A DNA stretch of 64,000 nt. Origin: GCA-2748575 sp965222725. GTDB lineage: Bacteria > Pseudomonadota > Gammaproteobacteria > Pseudomonadales > Ketobacteraceae. The notes under the pieces were generated by a model. The model was not told the origin of the DNA. It was given only the letters and a program-made list of their open reading frames with translations, and made no database searches. The stretch spans positions 434,001 through 498,000 of the forward strand of contig OZ244969.1 in NCBI GenBank assembly GCA_965222725.1. The letters are read 5' to 3'. This document shows positions 15,881 through 24,773 of this stretch, piece after piece. Numbering within the stretch: position 1 is the stretch's first letter; each line of letters opens with the position of its first letter. A program made the translations under genes and the position numbers.

Positions 15881-18343
15881 GTGTCTCAGGATTCAGAATT
15901 CACATCAGTCTCTATGCATGGTCACACGTTCCCATTTCGCTTCCTGCCCTGGCTGCTTGTGGCACTGGTGGCCCTGGGCTGCGGGTACAGTGGTGCAACA
16001 GCGCCGGCTACCGATTCGCTTAACCTTGCTCCCGGCGATCACTCAGTAAACCTTGTAGACCACCTGTCAGTGATTGAGGACCCATCAGCCAGCCTCACCA
16101 TTCAGGAAGTGCGTGCGCTACCGGAATCTCGCTGGAAGCGGGTTTCCGGCGATGTATTCAGCGGCGGCTACACCCGCTCCGCTTTCTGGCTTAAAACCCG
16201 GCTGACAGCCGGCAACAGCCTGCCGGAAAACAGCCAGTGGATGCTGGAACTGGATATCGCCTACATGGGCTACGTGGATTTTTACGTGGTCAAGAACGGT
16301 GTGGAAAGCGTTTACAAAACCGGGCTTGCCCGCCCCTACCAACAACGTCCCGTACTTGCTGAAATCATCGCACTGCCGCTGGAGCTAAGCCCCGGCGATG
16401 AGATCACCCTGCACCTGCGGGTAGAGAGCGAAGGCTCCATCTTTGTACCGGCCACGCTCTGGCAAAGGACTGATTACTACCAGAACCGCATGCAAAAAAC
16501 CCTGTTGTTCGGCGGGTTCTTCAGCCTGTGCCTGGTACTGGGCATTTATAACCTGTTTCTGTTTTTCTCCACCCGCGACAAAAGCTATCTGTTCTACACG
16601 CTGAATAACCTTATGATTTGCTGGTTCCAGGCCAGCGCTCACGGCTTCACCATTCACTATCTGTGGCAAGGCAACTTCCCCACGTTGTCCTATCTGGAGC
16701 CACATATGTCCCTGTGGTTCGGGTTCTCCACCATCCTGCTGTTTGCCGACAGCTTTCTGAAACTGAAACAATATCATCCCCGTTTTCACAAGGTTTTTAT
16801 CGCACTGATCTGCCTGTGTACCACCATGGGTCTAACGACCATGGTGTCGGAACATTACTGGATATGGGTGGTATTCAATACAGGGTCGCCACTCATTGTG
16901 CTGACCATTCTGTCTGCCGCCATTTACTCCATGCGCCAGGGTAACCATGCGGCGCGTTTTTTTCTGGTGGGCTGGTCATTCTTTCTGATCACTGCCCTGA
17001 TCGCCAATTTTTACTATCAGGGGTTGCTACCGGATAACGCCTTTACCAAATACTGCACCCTCTACGGCAGCGCCATAGAAGGCATATTACTCAGTATGGC
17101 CCTGGCAGACAGAATCAACTGGATTCAGAAAGAAAGAACCAAAGCTCAACTACAAGTGGTTGAAGCGCTGAGCCAGGCAAACAAACTCAAGGATGAATTT
17201 CTGCTAACCATCAGCCACGAACTGCGAACACCACTGAATGGCATCATCGGTGCAGCGGCACTTAACCTGCAGGAAAAAGATTACGACAAACTGGAAGACA
17301 ACAACCAGTTGATTATCCTGTCGGCCAACCGCATGGCCGAATCCATCGAAGATCTGTTGTGCCTGTCCGAACTGAATGCCGGGGTGATGCAAGTCGAAGC
17401 CCATCCCTTTCAGCTCAAGGAAAAACTCCATGATCTGATCGAAACGGTTAACAGCGAGTGTGAGAAAAAGGGGCTTGAATTTACTGCCGACATTCAAGTC
17501 GCAGACAATCAATTCTATTTCGGTGACCATGAAAAAATACGCAATGTGCTACGGCAATTGTTACGTAACGCCATTGCCTACACCACCGCAGGCAATATCT
17601 CCTTAAGCGTCAGAGAAACCAAAACCGAGAGCACATATTCCACCCTGAGTTTTGTGGTGCAGGATAGTGGCACAGGCATTTCAGATGCCAAGCTGGATAT
17701 TATCTTTGAAGCTTTTCAACAGGCATCCGGCGGCTACAATCGCGAAAACGAAGGGCTGGGAATCGGGCTGAGCATATGCAAGCGGCTGGTGGCAATAATG
17801 AACGGCAGCATCCGGGTCGAATCCCAAACGGATCAGGGCACCCTGTTCGAGGTAACACTGCCACTGCAACGCCACGCCCAACCAACAGAATGTTCCGGCA
17901 AACTCCGCGATACCACAAACCCCCATGTGCTGATCGTTGAAGACAATCTGGTTAACCGGCAAATTCTGCGTAAAATGCTGGAAAAGCTGAATTGCCGGGT
18001 CAGCATCGCTACCGACGGCCTGGAAGCCATAGACCGGGTTGAAGATGAAAAGCCCGACCTGATACTGATGGATTGCCAGATGCCGGTAATGGACGGATTC
18101 CAGAGTAGCGAACGCATCCGGGCGCGCTATTCAGAGAAAGAACTGCCCATTGTGGCTGTATCCGCAAACGCCATGACCAAAGACCGCCTGCGCTGCTTTG
18201 ACGTGGGCATGAACGATTTTCTGAAAAAGCCGGTCAGCCTGCATGATCTTGAAAGTGCAATTCACCGTTGGGCTGCCCAGCCAAAACCCCACACCCCCGA
18301 AAGCACTACTGGCCAGCAGGAAGGATGGATCAGGTCTTCATAG
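15881..18343 (+). CDS. Hybrid sensor histidine kinase/response regulator, 7TMR-DISM type
   Basis: 820 residues from a GTG start; an ATG at 15914 is an alternative and directly precedes the hydrophobic leader FLPWLLVALVALGCGYSG. A periplasmic DISM-type (7TMR-DISMED2) beta domain at about 45-195 includes AFWLKTRLTAGNSLP. Seven membrane helices (about 205-400) of the 7TMR-DISM class follow. The HisKA domain has the phosphoacceptor in LLTISHELRTPLNGI (about His445). HATPase_c boxes include GTGISDAKLDIIFEAF and GLGIGLSICKRL. The C-terminal receiver (about 680-800) has LILMDCQMPVMDGF and SANAMTKDR. The periplasmic domain probably binds a carbohydrate or other small ligand. No output regulator is adjacent, so a remote partner is expected. 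Confidence 0.92.
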   Translation: MSQDSEFTSVSMHGHTFPFRFLPWLLVALVALGCGYSGATAPATDSLNLAPGDHSVNLVDHLSVIEDPSASLTIQEVRALPESRWKRVSGDVFSGGYTRSAFWLKTRLTAGNSLPENSQWMLELDIAYMGYVDFYVVKNGVESVYKTGLARPYQQRPVLAEIIALPLELSPGDEITLHLRVESEGSIFVPATLWQRTDYYQNRMQKTLLFGGFFSLCLVLGIYNLFLFFSTRDKSYLFYTLNNLMICWFQASAHGFTIHYLWQGNFPTLSYLEPHMSLWFGFSTILLFADSFLKLKQYHPRFHKVFIALICLCTTMGLTTMVSEHYWIWVVFNTGSPLIVLTILSAAIYSMRQGNHAARFFLVGWSFFLITALIANFYYQGLLPDNAFTKYCTLYGSAIEGILLSMALADRINWIQKERTKAQLQVVEALSQANKLKDEFLLTISHELRTPLNGIIGAAALNLQEKDYDKLEDNNQLIILSANRMAESIEDLLCLSELNAGVMQVEAHPFQLKEKLHDLIETVNSECEKKGLEFTADIQVADNQFYFGDHEKIRNVLRQLLRNAIAYTTAGNISLSVRETKTESTYSTLSFVVQDSGTGISDAKLDIIFEAFQQASGGYNRENEGLGIGLSICKRLVAIMNGSIRVESQTDQGTLFEVTLPLQRHAQPTECSGKLRDTTNPHVLIVEDNLVNRQILRKMLEKLNCRVSIATDGLEAIDRVEDEKPDLILMDCQMPVMDGFQSSERIRARYSEKELPIVAVSANAMTKDRLRCFDVGMNDFLKKPVSLHDLESAIHRWAAQPKPHTPESTTGQQEGWIRSS

Positions 18344-18518
18344 ATGCCCCTGGCAGCCAGTTCATCCAGCCCCCTTTTTGCAGTGTTGAGATCCTTTACA
18401 CTTCACCCGTTTGCCAGGCACTCCCAAAAACACAATTCTTATAATTATTAACCACTTAGCCACCCTGGCTCACTTCCTGCATTATGTGACGCAGTTCACA
18501 CATTCGACCAAACGGGTT

Positions 18519-19139
18519 ATGAAAATGAAAAAGCAATTGATTGGTGCCGTACTGGCTTGTTCCCTGTCCACTGCCGCTACTGCCGGCGTGATCTTTGAAG
18601 ACAACTTTGACAGCGAAGCCGGTGCTCCGGGTTCTTCCTCCCTGAACTACAACGCTTTCAGCAACTGGACAGTGTCTGACGGCACCGTTGATGTGGTATC
18701 CAGCTTCCCCAACCCCTGGGGCATCACCTGTGCCGGTGGCACTGGCAAATGTGTAGACCTGGACGGCTCCACCGGTAACGCCGGCGTGTTTACCAGCACG
18801 GCCATTACCCTGGATCCAGGCGAGTACATGCTGTCTTTCGACATTTCCGGTAACCAGCGCGGCGGCAGCAGCGATAACCTGGGCGTAACTCTGGGTGGCT
18901 TCTTCAACGACAGCTACTCCCTGAACCCCAGCAGCCCCTGGACCACCATTACCCACTCCTTCACCGTAGCGGCTAGCACCACCAGCTCCTTTATCTTCAA
19001 CCACGCTGGCGGCGACAACATCGGCATTATGCTGGATAACGTATCACTGAGCAGCGTGAACGTTCCTGAGCCTGCTTCTCTTGCCCTGTTTGGTCTGGGC
19101 CTGGCTGGTCTGGGTTTTGCGCGTCGCAAAGCACAATAA
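18519..19139 (+). CDS. PEP-CTERM sorting-domain protein, exported
   Basis: 206 residues from the ATG at 18519; the frame is open further upstream but only this start gives a signal peptide (MKMKKQLIGAVLACSLSTAATAG). The mature part is a threonine/serine/glycine-rich beta-type domain with aromatic strands (VIFEDNFDSEAG, FNHAGGDNIGIMLDNVSL). It ends in a complete PEP-CTERM signal: VPEPASLALFGLGLAGL, a short hydrophobic helix, then ARRKAQ. Exosortase cleaves such proteins for release or anchoring with exopolysaccharide. No exosortase or EPS cluster is in the window, so the processing enzyme must lie elsewhere. The gene is monocistronic with a strong terminator. Confidence 0.9.
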   Translation: MKMKKQLIGAVLACSLSTAATAGVIFEDNFDSEAGAPGSSSLNYNAFSNWTVSDGTVDVVSSFPNPWGITCAGGTGKCVDLDGSTGNAGVFTSTAITLDPGEYMLSFDISGNQRGGSSDNLGVTLGGFFNDSYSLNPSSPWTTITHSFTVAASTTSSFIFNHAGGDNIGIMLDNVSLSSVNVPEPASLALFGLGLAGLGFARRKAQ

Positions 19140-19185
19140 GATCAAGCACGCATGATTGCCTGAAGGCTGACCGGCCAACAGGCAC

Positions 19186-19216
19186 AAAAAACGGCACCTG
19201 AGTGTGCCGTTTTTTT
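19186..19216 (+). terminator. Terminator after the PEP-CTERM gene
   Basis: A 12-bp perfect stem (AAAAAACGGCAC with GTGCCGTTTTTT, 19186-19197 and 19204-19215), a six-base loop and a seven-T run. Confidence 0.92.
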
Positions 19217-19516
19217 ATGGGCTCAGGCTGCCGGAATGCATCTGGCGCCATTTGCAATGCGTACAGAAATCTTTGTGCCTTTTACAGTGGCCACTGATAC
19301 AGCCACCCAAAAAGCCCCTTCATTCCTGGTGATTCTGCCCCCGGCAACATGCCTTGCCAGCTTGCTATTCCAGTTAGCCAAACCCTCCTAACCACCTGAC
19401 CTATCAAGATTTTTTAAAAAAACATTCCTGATCATTCCACCCGCTCCTGACACTTTTGTTTCAGTCTGGCATGCATTTCGCCTTGCTATGTAAAAAACTA
19501 ACGGAGCAATTGGACC
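19217..19516. other. Intergenic region before the lipid kinase gene
   Basis: 300 bases with no reading frame I would call a gene. The right half is AT-rich with a TTTTTTAAAAAA palindrome near 19410-19425. It probably holds the promoter of the lipid-kinase/phosphoesterase pair, but no convincing -35/-10 pair was found. Confidence 0.4.
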
Positions 19517-20524
19517 ATGAATGGCAATAATGCAGCAGAGTTTGATCTTTCCACCACCGACCTGCCGGGTGCCCCTACCCGCTCACCCGGAGTAAAACCC
19601 AGGAGCCAGTTTGTGCTGGTGGCCAATTCTTTTTCCGGTTCAGCGAACACGGTGCAGTTGCAGGACATACTCCGCAAGCAGCCCAAAATTTCCATTGCCG
19701 AAGCCTTTATACTGAACGAAAACACGCAGCCCGTGGCCACCTTCAACAAGGCGTTTCAAAAAGCGCAAGCTGCCGGCCATTCGGTGCTGGTAGTGGGTGG
19801 TGATGGCAGCATCAATCTGGCCACCCAAATGGCGTTGATCTACTCAGTGCCCATCGCCGTTATTCCGCTGGGTACCTTTAATCTGTTTGCCCGGCATCAC
19901 CAGATTCCGCTGGCGCCTGAGCAGGCGGTTAACGAACTTCCCGATTACCACCTGAATGCCATTCCTATTGCCACAGTCAATAAGGTGCCCATTAACATCA
20001 GCGCCAATTTTGGGGGCTATGCAAAAATATTTGAAAATCGGGAAAAGCATCAGAGCATGGTAGAATCCCGGGGCAAGCTGGTTGCCTTTATTTCCGGTAT
20101 TGTGACTTTTATTCAGTTAAGCAAAAGCCGACGCCTGACGCTGGATATTGACGGCAAAATAATGAAAACCCGATCCAACCTGTTTGTGGTAACCAAAAAC
20201 CGGGAGTATCTGAAATGCCTGGGAATCGAACAGTCTCCCAGCGACGATCTGGTTGACGAAACCATGCTGATCGTGGCGAACCCGAAAACCCTGAAAGCCA
20301 AACTCAAATTATTATTCAGCGCGGCCCTTGGCAATGCACTAAAAAGCGAAGACCTGCGGGTTATACCTTTTTCGCAGCTTCGCATTCATACCCGGAAAAG
20401 GAAGATTAAAGTGGCAGTGGATGGCGAGCTACACAAGGTACCCAACCCGGCTCATGTAAAATTTGAGAAAACCTATCTTCAGGTATACCTGCCTGAAAAA
20501 CTGAGAGCCCATGACAGCGCATAA
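19517..20524 (+). CDS. Diacylglycerol kinase catalytic-domain (lipid kinase) protein
   Basis: 335 residues. The DAGK_cat fold shows the phosphate-binding opening FVLVANSFSGSAN (about 32-44), the nucleotide loop VLVVGGDGSINLAT (GGDGS at 94-98) and the substrate-side motif AVIPLGTFNLFARHHQIP, the equivalent of GTxNDxA in YegS/DgkB. Such enzymes phosphorylate diacylglycerol, phosphatidylglycerol or sphingoid lipids. The last 14 bases overlap the next gene, a phosphoesterase, so they are co-translated. GGAG lies ten bases before the ATG. Substrate identity is open. Confidence 0.88.
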   Translation: MNGNNAAEFDLSTTDLPGAPTRSPGVKPRSQFVLVANSFSGSANTVQLQDILRKQPKISIAEAFILNENTQPVATFNKAFQKAQAAGHSVLVVGGDGSINLATQMALIYSVPIAVIPLGTFNLFARHHQIPLAPEQAVNELPDYHLNAIPIATVNKVPINISANFGGYAKIFENREKHQSMVESRGKLVAFISGIVTFIQLSKSRRLTLDIDGKIMKTRSNLFVVTKNREYLKCLGIEQSPSDDLVDETMLIVANPKTLKAKLKLLFSAALGNALKSEDLRVIPFSQLRIHTRKRKIKVAVDGELHKVPNPAHVKFEKTYLQVYLPEKLRAHDSA

Positions 20525-21320
20525 CCAAAAAACACAGATTATTCAAATATCAGACACACACTTTGGCACAGAGAAACCTGAAGTTACCCAAAGCCTGGCG
20601 GACAAGGTCAATGCCATTACACCCGACGCGCTTATACTCAGCGGTGACATTACTCAAAGAGCCAAACCCCACCAGTTCCAGGCGGCCAGGGAATTTATCG
20701 ATCAGCTGACGTTTGATCATCTGCTTGCAACACCGGGCAACCACGATATTCCCCTGTACCGGTTTATTGCCCGGTTCACTCACCCTTACCGGCAATACCA
20801 TCACTGGCTGGGGGACACACCCAACGAACTGATCCTGGATCATGTGGCGGTTATCAGCCTTAACAGCTGCAATATCTGGCATTATAAAAACGGCTTTTTT
20901 TCTGATGCAGAGCTGGATCGCGCCGAACGTTTTTTTACCAGGGTTCCCGATGACTACTTTAAAATCCTGGTGGCACACCACCCGGTGGATGCCATCTTGC
21001 CCAGCGACGAGGACAACATTGCAGTGAATTCAGAAGTCGCCGTCAAGCGCTGCGCCAAACTGGGGGTTAACCTGATCATGGGCGGCCATATCCATAATCA
21101 GTTTGTCCGGCGGCTGACTCATCGTTATCCGGATTTAAAAGCACCGGTCTGGGTATCCCAGGCGGGTACCGCCATTTCTGCCAGAACCAGAGGCGGCTTG
21201 CCCAATTCCTTTACCCAACTTGAGATAGATCAGGAACAAGGCGCGGCGTCAGCGTACATATGGGAGTATTGTGAAAAGCAACATGACTTTATCGCACAGA
21301 ACAAAGTCATGTTGCGGTAA
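20511..21320 (+). CDS. Calcineurin-like metallophosphoesterase
   Basis: 269 residues with the complete calcineurin-type metal-binding set: DTHFG near residue 13, LSGDITQRA, ATPGNHDIPLY, AHHPVDA and GGHIHNQ. The architecture resembles the Icc/CpdA class (a second, more canonical CpdA is encoded at 44.1 kb). Its 14-base overlap with the lipid-kinase gene suggests the two act in one lipid-phosphate pathway, for example turning over a phospholipid or nucleotide-lipid intermediate. This is inferred from gene order only. The C-terminus ends beside a truncated gene remnant on the other strand, with which the final codons overlap. Confidence 0.88.
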   Translation: MTAHNQKTQIIQISDTHFGTEKPEVTQSLADKVNAITPDALILSGDITQRAKPHQFQAAREFIDQLTFDHLLATPGNHDIPLYRFIARFTHPYRQYHHWLGDTPNELILDHVAVISLNSCNIWHYKNGFFSDAELDRAERFFTRVPDDYFKILVAHHPVDAILPSDEDNIAVNSEVAVKRCAKLGVNLIMGGHIHNQFVRRLTHRYPDLKAPVWVSQAGTAISARTRGGLPNSFTQLEIDQEQGAASAYIWEYCEKQHDFIAQNKVMLR

Positions 21321-21468
21321 CAGTTGCCGCCTCCGCTCCCCGAACCACCGCTGCTTTTGCTTCATTAACTGTAACCTTATCGCTTAATACCGCATCCACC
21401 GCACTCTGGCAGGCGCCTTCCATGGTGGTGGTCCAGTCGGTTTGCGTCCAGTCACGGGCCTGCGGGTT
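21307..21468 (-). pseudogene. Remnant: C-terminal fragment of a FAD-dependent amine-oxidase/desaturase-type protein
   Basis: 53 codons in one frame end at a stop (21307-21309); an in-frame stop lies just upstream (21469-21471) and no start is present. The translation begins PQARDWTQTDWTTTMEGACQ and continues with alanine-rich helical residues. DWTxTxWxxTMEGA is the C-terminal FAD-contact motif of flavin amine oxidases and squalene/carotenoid-associated desaturases such as HpnE. The glycine normally before the first Asp is replaced by Arg. The rest of the gene is missing, and sequence to the right leads directly into fic. This marks a deletion junction at the edge of the accessory region. Confidence 0.7.
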
Positions 21469-21533
21469 TCATACGGGAGGCCCTGCACGCAGTTAAAAGA
21501 ATTGATGATTTCAGGAAAAATAAAAATGCCGGA

Positions 21534-22715
21534 CTAGTCTTCCTGCAAATTTATCTGATAACGAGTGCTACGCCCCCCACCGGGCAATCTGATCAAACAT
21601 TGTTTCTCCAATAAATCAGCCAACTCCCGCGTGGCCGTCGCTTTACTAACTTTCGCCAGGCTCATGTACTGACTGGCTTTAACGCCCTGCTGGAACTCCT
21701 CGCCCTGATAATCCAGCAAGCGATTTAATACCTTGATTTGTCGCTCACTCAAGGGCGTTTGGGCATGCCGCTGCCAAAATCGGGTTTTGGCAATAACACG
21801 GGAAAAACGGGCCAACCCCTGATGAAGGGCATCATTCAACACCGACAAAAACCAGCTTAACCAGGGTGTGATATCCATGGTCCCTTTTTGAGTACTTTCC
21901 AGCTGATCATAATACTCGTTACGACGCGCCATGATCGCCGCACTCAATGAATAGAAACGGATACTGGATTGCTCCGCCTGTGCCAGCGCACGATCAGTTA
22001 CAGCACGTGTAACCCGACCATTTCCGTCATCAAAGGGATGCAACGTAATCAGCCACAAATGCGCAAGACCTGCTCGCAGAATCGGGTCCACCGGCAAACC
22101 ATTCATCACAGACGATTCCGGAGGCTGATTAAACCACGCCACAAAACGGTGAAGTTCGGATTCCAGGCAGGCACGGGGAGGGGCTTCGAAATGAACTTTC
22201 GGACGATCCACTCGGCCTGACAACACCTGCATAGGCTCCTCGCCCCGCAGTTCCCCGATACGGATATCATTCAACAAAGGCGGCTCTGGAAAGAGGGCCG
22301 CCTGCCACTGACACAGCAGCGCCCCGGTAACCGGCTGATGGGTATCAAGCGTAGCCTCAACCAGCAAGCCCACCAGAGCCTCCGTTTGCGGCGTGGCAGG
22401 GGCCAATTTACCGGTAACAAACCCGGCCTTTTCAAGGCCCAGCCTGCGCACCACGGACGAGCGCACAGACCCCACGTTCAGGGTTTCCCCCTCTATTTCA
22501 CTGGTGCGCAACGCTGATTGAATCAAGACATCCATTTGAGCCTGTCGGCCAGCTTCATCCACCACCAGGTCAGACTGGCCCAGCAAACGCCCCTGCAACA
22601 GCCGGATCTGATCCAACTGCGGTTTTAACGTCGCAGCGTCCCAGACAAACGCGGGGCTGGAATGTTTGGATGAGGGCTCCCCCAAATACCAGTCGGGGAG
22701 CTGCCAGATGTACAT
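21534..22715 (-). CDS. fic: Fic-family AMP-transferase with N-terminal inhibitory motif and C-terminal winged helix
   Basis: 393 residues. The catalytic Fic motif is complete: HPFDDGNGRVTR at 226-237 (His226 catalytic). The N-terminal inhibitory helix motif (S/T)xxxE(G/N) is present as TSEIEG at 71-76, so this is a class II, self-inhibited enzyme with a DUF4172-type N-terminus (WQLPDWYLGEPSSK). Family members AMPylate protein Ser/Thr/Tyr residues. The C-terminus (about 318-390) is a winged-helix domain (LSERQIKVLNRLLDYQG, then KVSKATATRELADLLEK), suggesting DNA binding. The start codon overlaps the first of three identical 12-bp repeats upstream, so autoregulation is likely. No separate antitoxin gene is present. 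Confidence 0.93.
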   Translation of the reverse strand: MYIWQLPDWYLGEPSSKHSSPAFVWDAATLKPQLDQIRLLQGRLLGQSDLVVDEAGRQAQMDVLIQSALRTSEIEGETLNVGSVRSSVVRRLGLEKAGFVTGKLAPATPQTEALVGLLVEATLDTHQPVTGALLCQWQAALFPEPPLLNDIRIGELRGEEPMQVLSGRVDRPKVHFEAPPRACLESELHRFVAWFNQPPESSVMNGLPVDPILRAGLAHLWLITLHPFDDGNGRVTRAVTDRALAQAEQSSIRFYSLSAAIMARRNEYYDQLESTQKGTMDITPWLSWFLSVLNDALHQGLARFSRVIAKTRFWQRHAQTPLSERQIKVLNRLLDYQGEEFQQGVKASQYMSLAKVSKATATRELADLLEKQCLIRLPGGGRSTRYQINLQED

Positions 22716-22779
22716 GAGCCGAATACCTTGATCATTTGAATCAGATTATGAGCCGAATAATAGCGTCTATTCGGCTCAT
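22714..22779. promoter_or_regulatory. Three copies of a 12-bp operator-like repeat at the fic start
   Basis: ATGAGCCGAATA occurs at 22714-22725 and 22748-22759, and its exact complement TATTCGGCTCAT at 22768-22779. Copies two and three form a perfect inverted repeat with an 8-base spacer. Copy one overlaps the fic start codon. This is a probable binding site for a dimeric regulator. Confidence 0.85.
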
Positions 22780-22883
22780 TGGCCAGAAACAGCTCATAAC
22801 GGGGTGATTTACCCATATCCACTTAGCTTTTCAGCTAAACGTGGAGAATCAGGGTAGCCAGGTGCTAGAACAGGATTTTTAAC

Positions 22884-23624
22884 CTATCGACCGCCTGGTT
22901 TAAGACCGGACAGCACAGCCGTAACACCCCGCGCCATAAACTCCAGCCGATCACGCCGGATCGCAGCATCCAGCTGTTTCAGCATGTCGTGACGCAGGCC
23001 CAGCTTACTGGCCCGGTGAGCCTGCCTGTCCAGCTTGAGATAACCCCTGGCCTGCTCCTGAGCCAGCACCTGCAACTCACCAGGCTCAACCACCCGGTCC
23101 AGAAAACCCGCCTCCACCGCCGTATCCGGCGAATAGCATTCCGACAACAACACACTGCGATCCAGATAAGGGGTTGCCAGCCGCTGCTTGCAGATTTCCA
23201 TGGCCGAACGCGGTACTTTCAGACCAATCTCCACCTCGTTGGCCACGATCTTGAAATCACCCCGGGTACCGATTCGATAATCACCGGACAACAGCAAAAA
23301 CGACCCCATGGCAATGGCATGCCCGGGACAGGCAATCACCACGGGCGTGGGAAAAGCCAACAACCGACGCGACAACTGAAAACCACCAATCAGCATATTC
23401 AGCGCATCCAGACTGCCCGATTTAAGCACCTTTAAATCAAACCCCGCAGACAGCACACCCTCCCGCCCTGTCAGCACGACGATGGCGTTCGCCTGTTCAG
23501 CTTCGTCCAGCGCCGCATTCAGCTGCCTGAGCATTTCCGGCGACACCACGTTACGTTTGCCATCATCCATGGTGATGGTGGCAATCCCGTCTTGGATACT
23601 GTGTGAAACGATGGCTGAACCCAT
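22884..23624 (-). CDS. Enoyl-CoA hydratase/isomerase (crotonase) family protein
   Basis: 246 residues, somewhat short for the family (about 255-265). Crotonase features are the N-terminal strand GIATITMDDGKRNVVSPEML, the first oxyanion element VLSAGFDLKVL, and the second in VIACPGHAIAMGSFLLLSGDYRIG, followed by ANEVEIGLKVP. The start has GGAG six bases upstream. The family hydrates or isomerises acyl-CoA thioesters in fatty-acid or related catabolism; the exact reaction is not readable. It is a lone gene between accessory genes. Confidence 0.87.
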   Translation of the reverse strand: MGSAIVSHSIQDGIATITMDDGKRNVVSPEMLRQLNAALDEAEQANAIVVLTGREGVLSAGFDLKVLKSGSLDALNMLIGGFQLSRRLLAFPTPVVIACPGHAIAMGSFLLLSGDYRIGTRGDFKIVANEVEIGLKVPRSAMEICKQRLATPYLDRSVLLSECYSPDTAVEAGFLDRVVEPGELQVLAQEQARGYLKLDRQAHRASKLGLRHDMLKQLDAAIRRDRLEFMARGVTAVLSGLKPGGR

Positions 23625-23812
23625 GCCTGACTCCTGTGGAAGGCCGATAACAGTAGGCTATATTCTGGATGAAAGTGCCCGCCAGGCAACGGCTGGGTAT
23701 GACTAAAAAGGGGCTTAGACTTGTCAGTTTTACTGAAGAGGGTTGGCAGGTACTTTGTGGCGAACAGATACCATATCCAGTTATATTGTGGTGATACGGA
23801 GGGCAAACCAAT

Positions 23813-24055
23813 ATGCCTGAATACACAAGCATCATCCTGGGCGAACATTTTGACGACTTTATTGCCAAGCAAATCAAAGAGGGCCGGTATTCCTCGGCAA
23901 GCGAAGTTGTGCGGGCAGCTCTAGGACTACTGGAAGACCATGAGTGTGAAGTTGCCAGTCTAAAAAAGCTGCTAGAGGAAGGCGAAGCCAGCGGGAAAGC
24001 CGACTACACATACGATTCCTTAATGAGCGAGTTGGATAACGAATCGGCTTTATAG
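23813..24055 (+). CDS. ParD-family type II antitoxin (orphan)
   Basis: 80 residues. It has the ribbon-helix-helix opening YTSIILGEHFDDFIAKQIKE, GRYSSASEVVRAALGLLEDH, and an acidic C-terminal tail that would wrap the toxin (KKLLEEGEASGKADYTYDSL), typical of the ParD/CC2985 family. CGGAGG lies nine bases before the ATG. A ParE toxin gene normally follows at once or overlaps; none is found in the next 200 bases on this strand. It is therefore an orphan antitoxin, possibly acting against a ParE elsewhere or left after toxin loss. Confidence 0.88.
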   Translation: MPEYTSIILGEHFDDFIAKQIKEGRYSSASEVVRAALGLLEDHECEVASLKKLLEEGEASGKADYTYDSLMSELDNESAL

Positions 24056-24259
24056 AAAAGGAAATTCAGTAACCCATATGTATAATTTTCTTGAGTTTTT
24101 ATACACATTCTCAAGACATGCTTAAATAATTCGATTTTTTATGCATATCCGAGAGATAAATGTAAAAAATCACTCAGCAGCTTCACCGAGAGCAGAGTCG
24201 CTGAAAGGGTCATTCCATTCACAACCTACTGAATCTTTGGCGACCACCCAAATAACCTA
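24056..24259. other. AT-rich intergenic segment after parD
   Basis: 204 bases, clearly more AT-rich than the core genome, with a small hairpin CTTGAG/CTCAAG at 24090-24115. A short plus-strand frame from 24141 has no recognisable product. No ParE remnant was found. Confidence 0.4.
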
Positions 24260-24772
24260 CTATTCCAGGTATCCTTCAACTACTTTTTTAAGTTCAGCCT
24301 TGGACAAGAAATCGCTATCGATTTTAATAACCCGGCCACTATCTTTTACCAGAAAAAGATACCCCACCCCTGAGGATAGCGTATAAAAAACATTAGCATC
24401 GCTACCTTTCCATACAGAGCTTTCGTCATCCGACAAAAAAACTTGTTTGAACGCACTAATCTGCTCCCCGTTACAATCGGCATCCACATCAGCGCTAAAC
24501 ACTGCCACATAGAACTTGACTGGAGCACACCCATACTCAACAGAGTCATCATTAGTCATATCTGTAAAAGCAAGATACTTCTTGCCTTTATCCTGACCAT
24601 AGCGGAGAACCAGAAAATTATCTTTACCACCGGTAGAGCCGATTGCCTCAGCGCCGCTAGGGACATCAAACTGAAAACCACTATAGCGAAGATCCACACG
24701 ATCATTATCAGATGATGCACAAGCCACCGCACTGAAGATAGAGAACAAGAAAACCGACACAAACCTTGCCAT
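24260..24772 (-). CDS. Exported protein of unknown function
   Basis: 170 residues, no recognised family. The N-terminus is a signal peptide (MARFVSVFLFSIFSAVACAS), with a cysteine at 18 that could act as lipidation or cleavage context, though the lipobox is imperfect. The mature part is acidic, with a beta-rich look (DLRYSGFQFDVPSGAEAIG) and four further residues or motifs of note: CAPVKFYVAVFSADVDADC holds two cysteines, probably a disulfide. It starts one base after the stop of the next upstream gene, so the two are one unit. Base composition is AT-rich compared with the neighbouring core genes, suggesting transfer. Confidence 0.65.
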   Translation of the reverse strand: MARFVSVFLFSIFSAVACASSDNDRVDLRYSGFQFDVPSGAEAIGSTGGKDNFLVLRYGQDKGKKYLAFTDMTNDDSVEYGCAPVKFYVAVFSADVDADCNGEQISAFKQVFLSDDESSVWKGSDANVFYTLSSGVGYLFLVKDSGRVIKIDSDFLSKAELKKVVEGYLE

Positions 24773-24773
24773 A

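Noticed and set aside
22625..22822. Short minus-strand frame overlapping the fic start and repeats
   Set aside because: It overlaps fic in another frame and its residues mostly translate the 12-bp repeats; an operator region explains it better.
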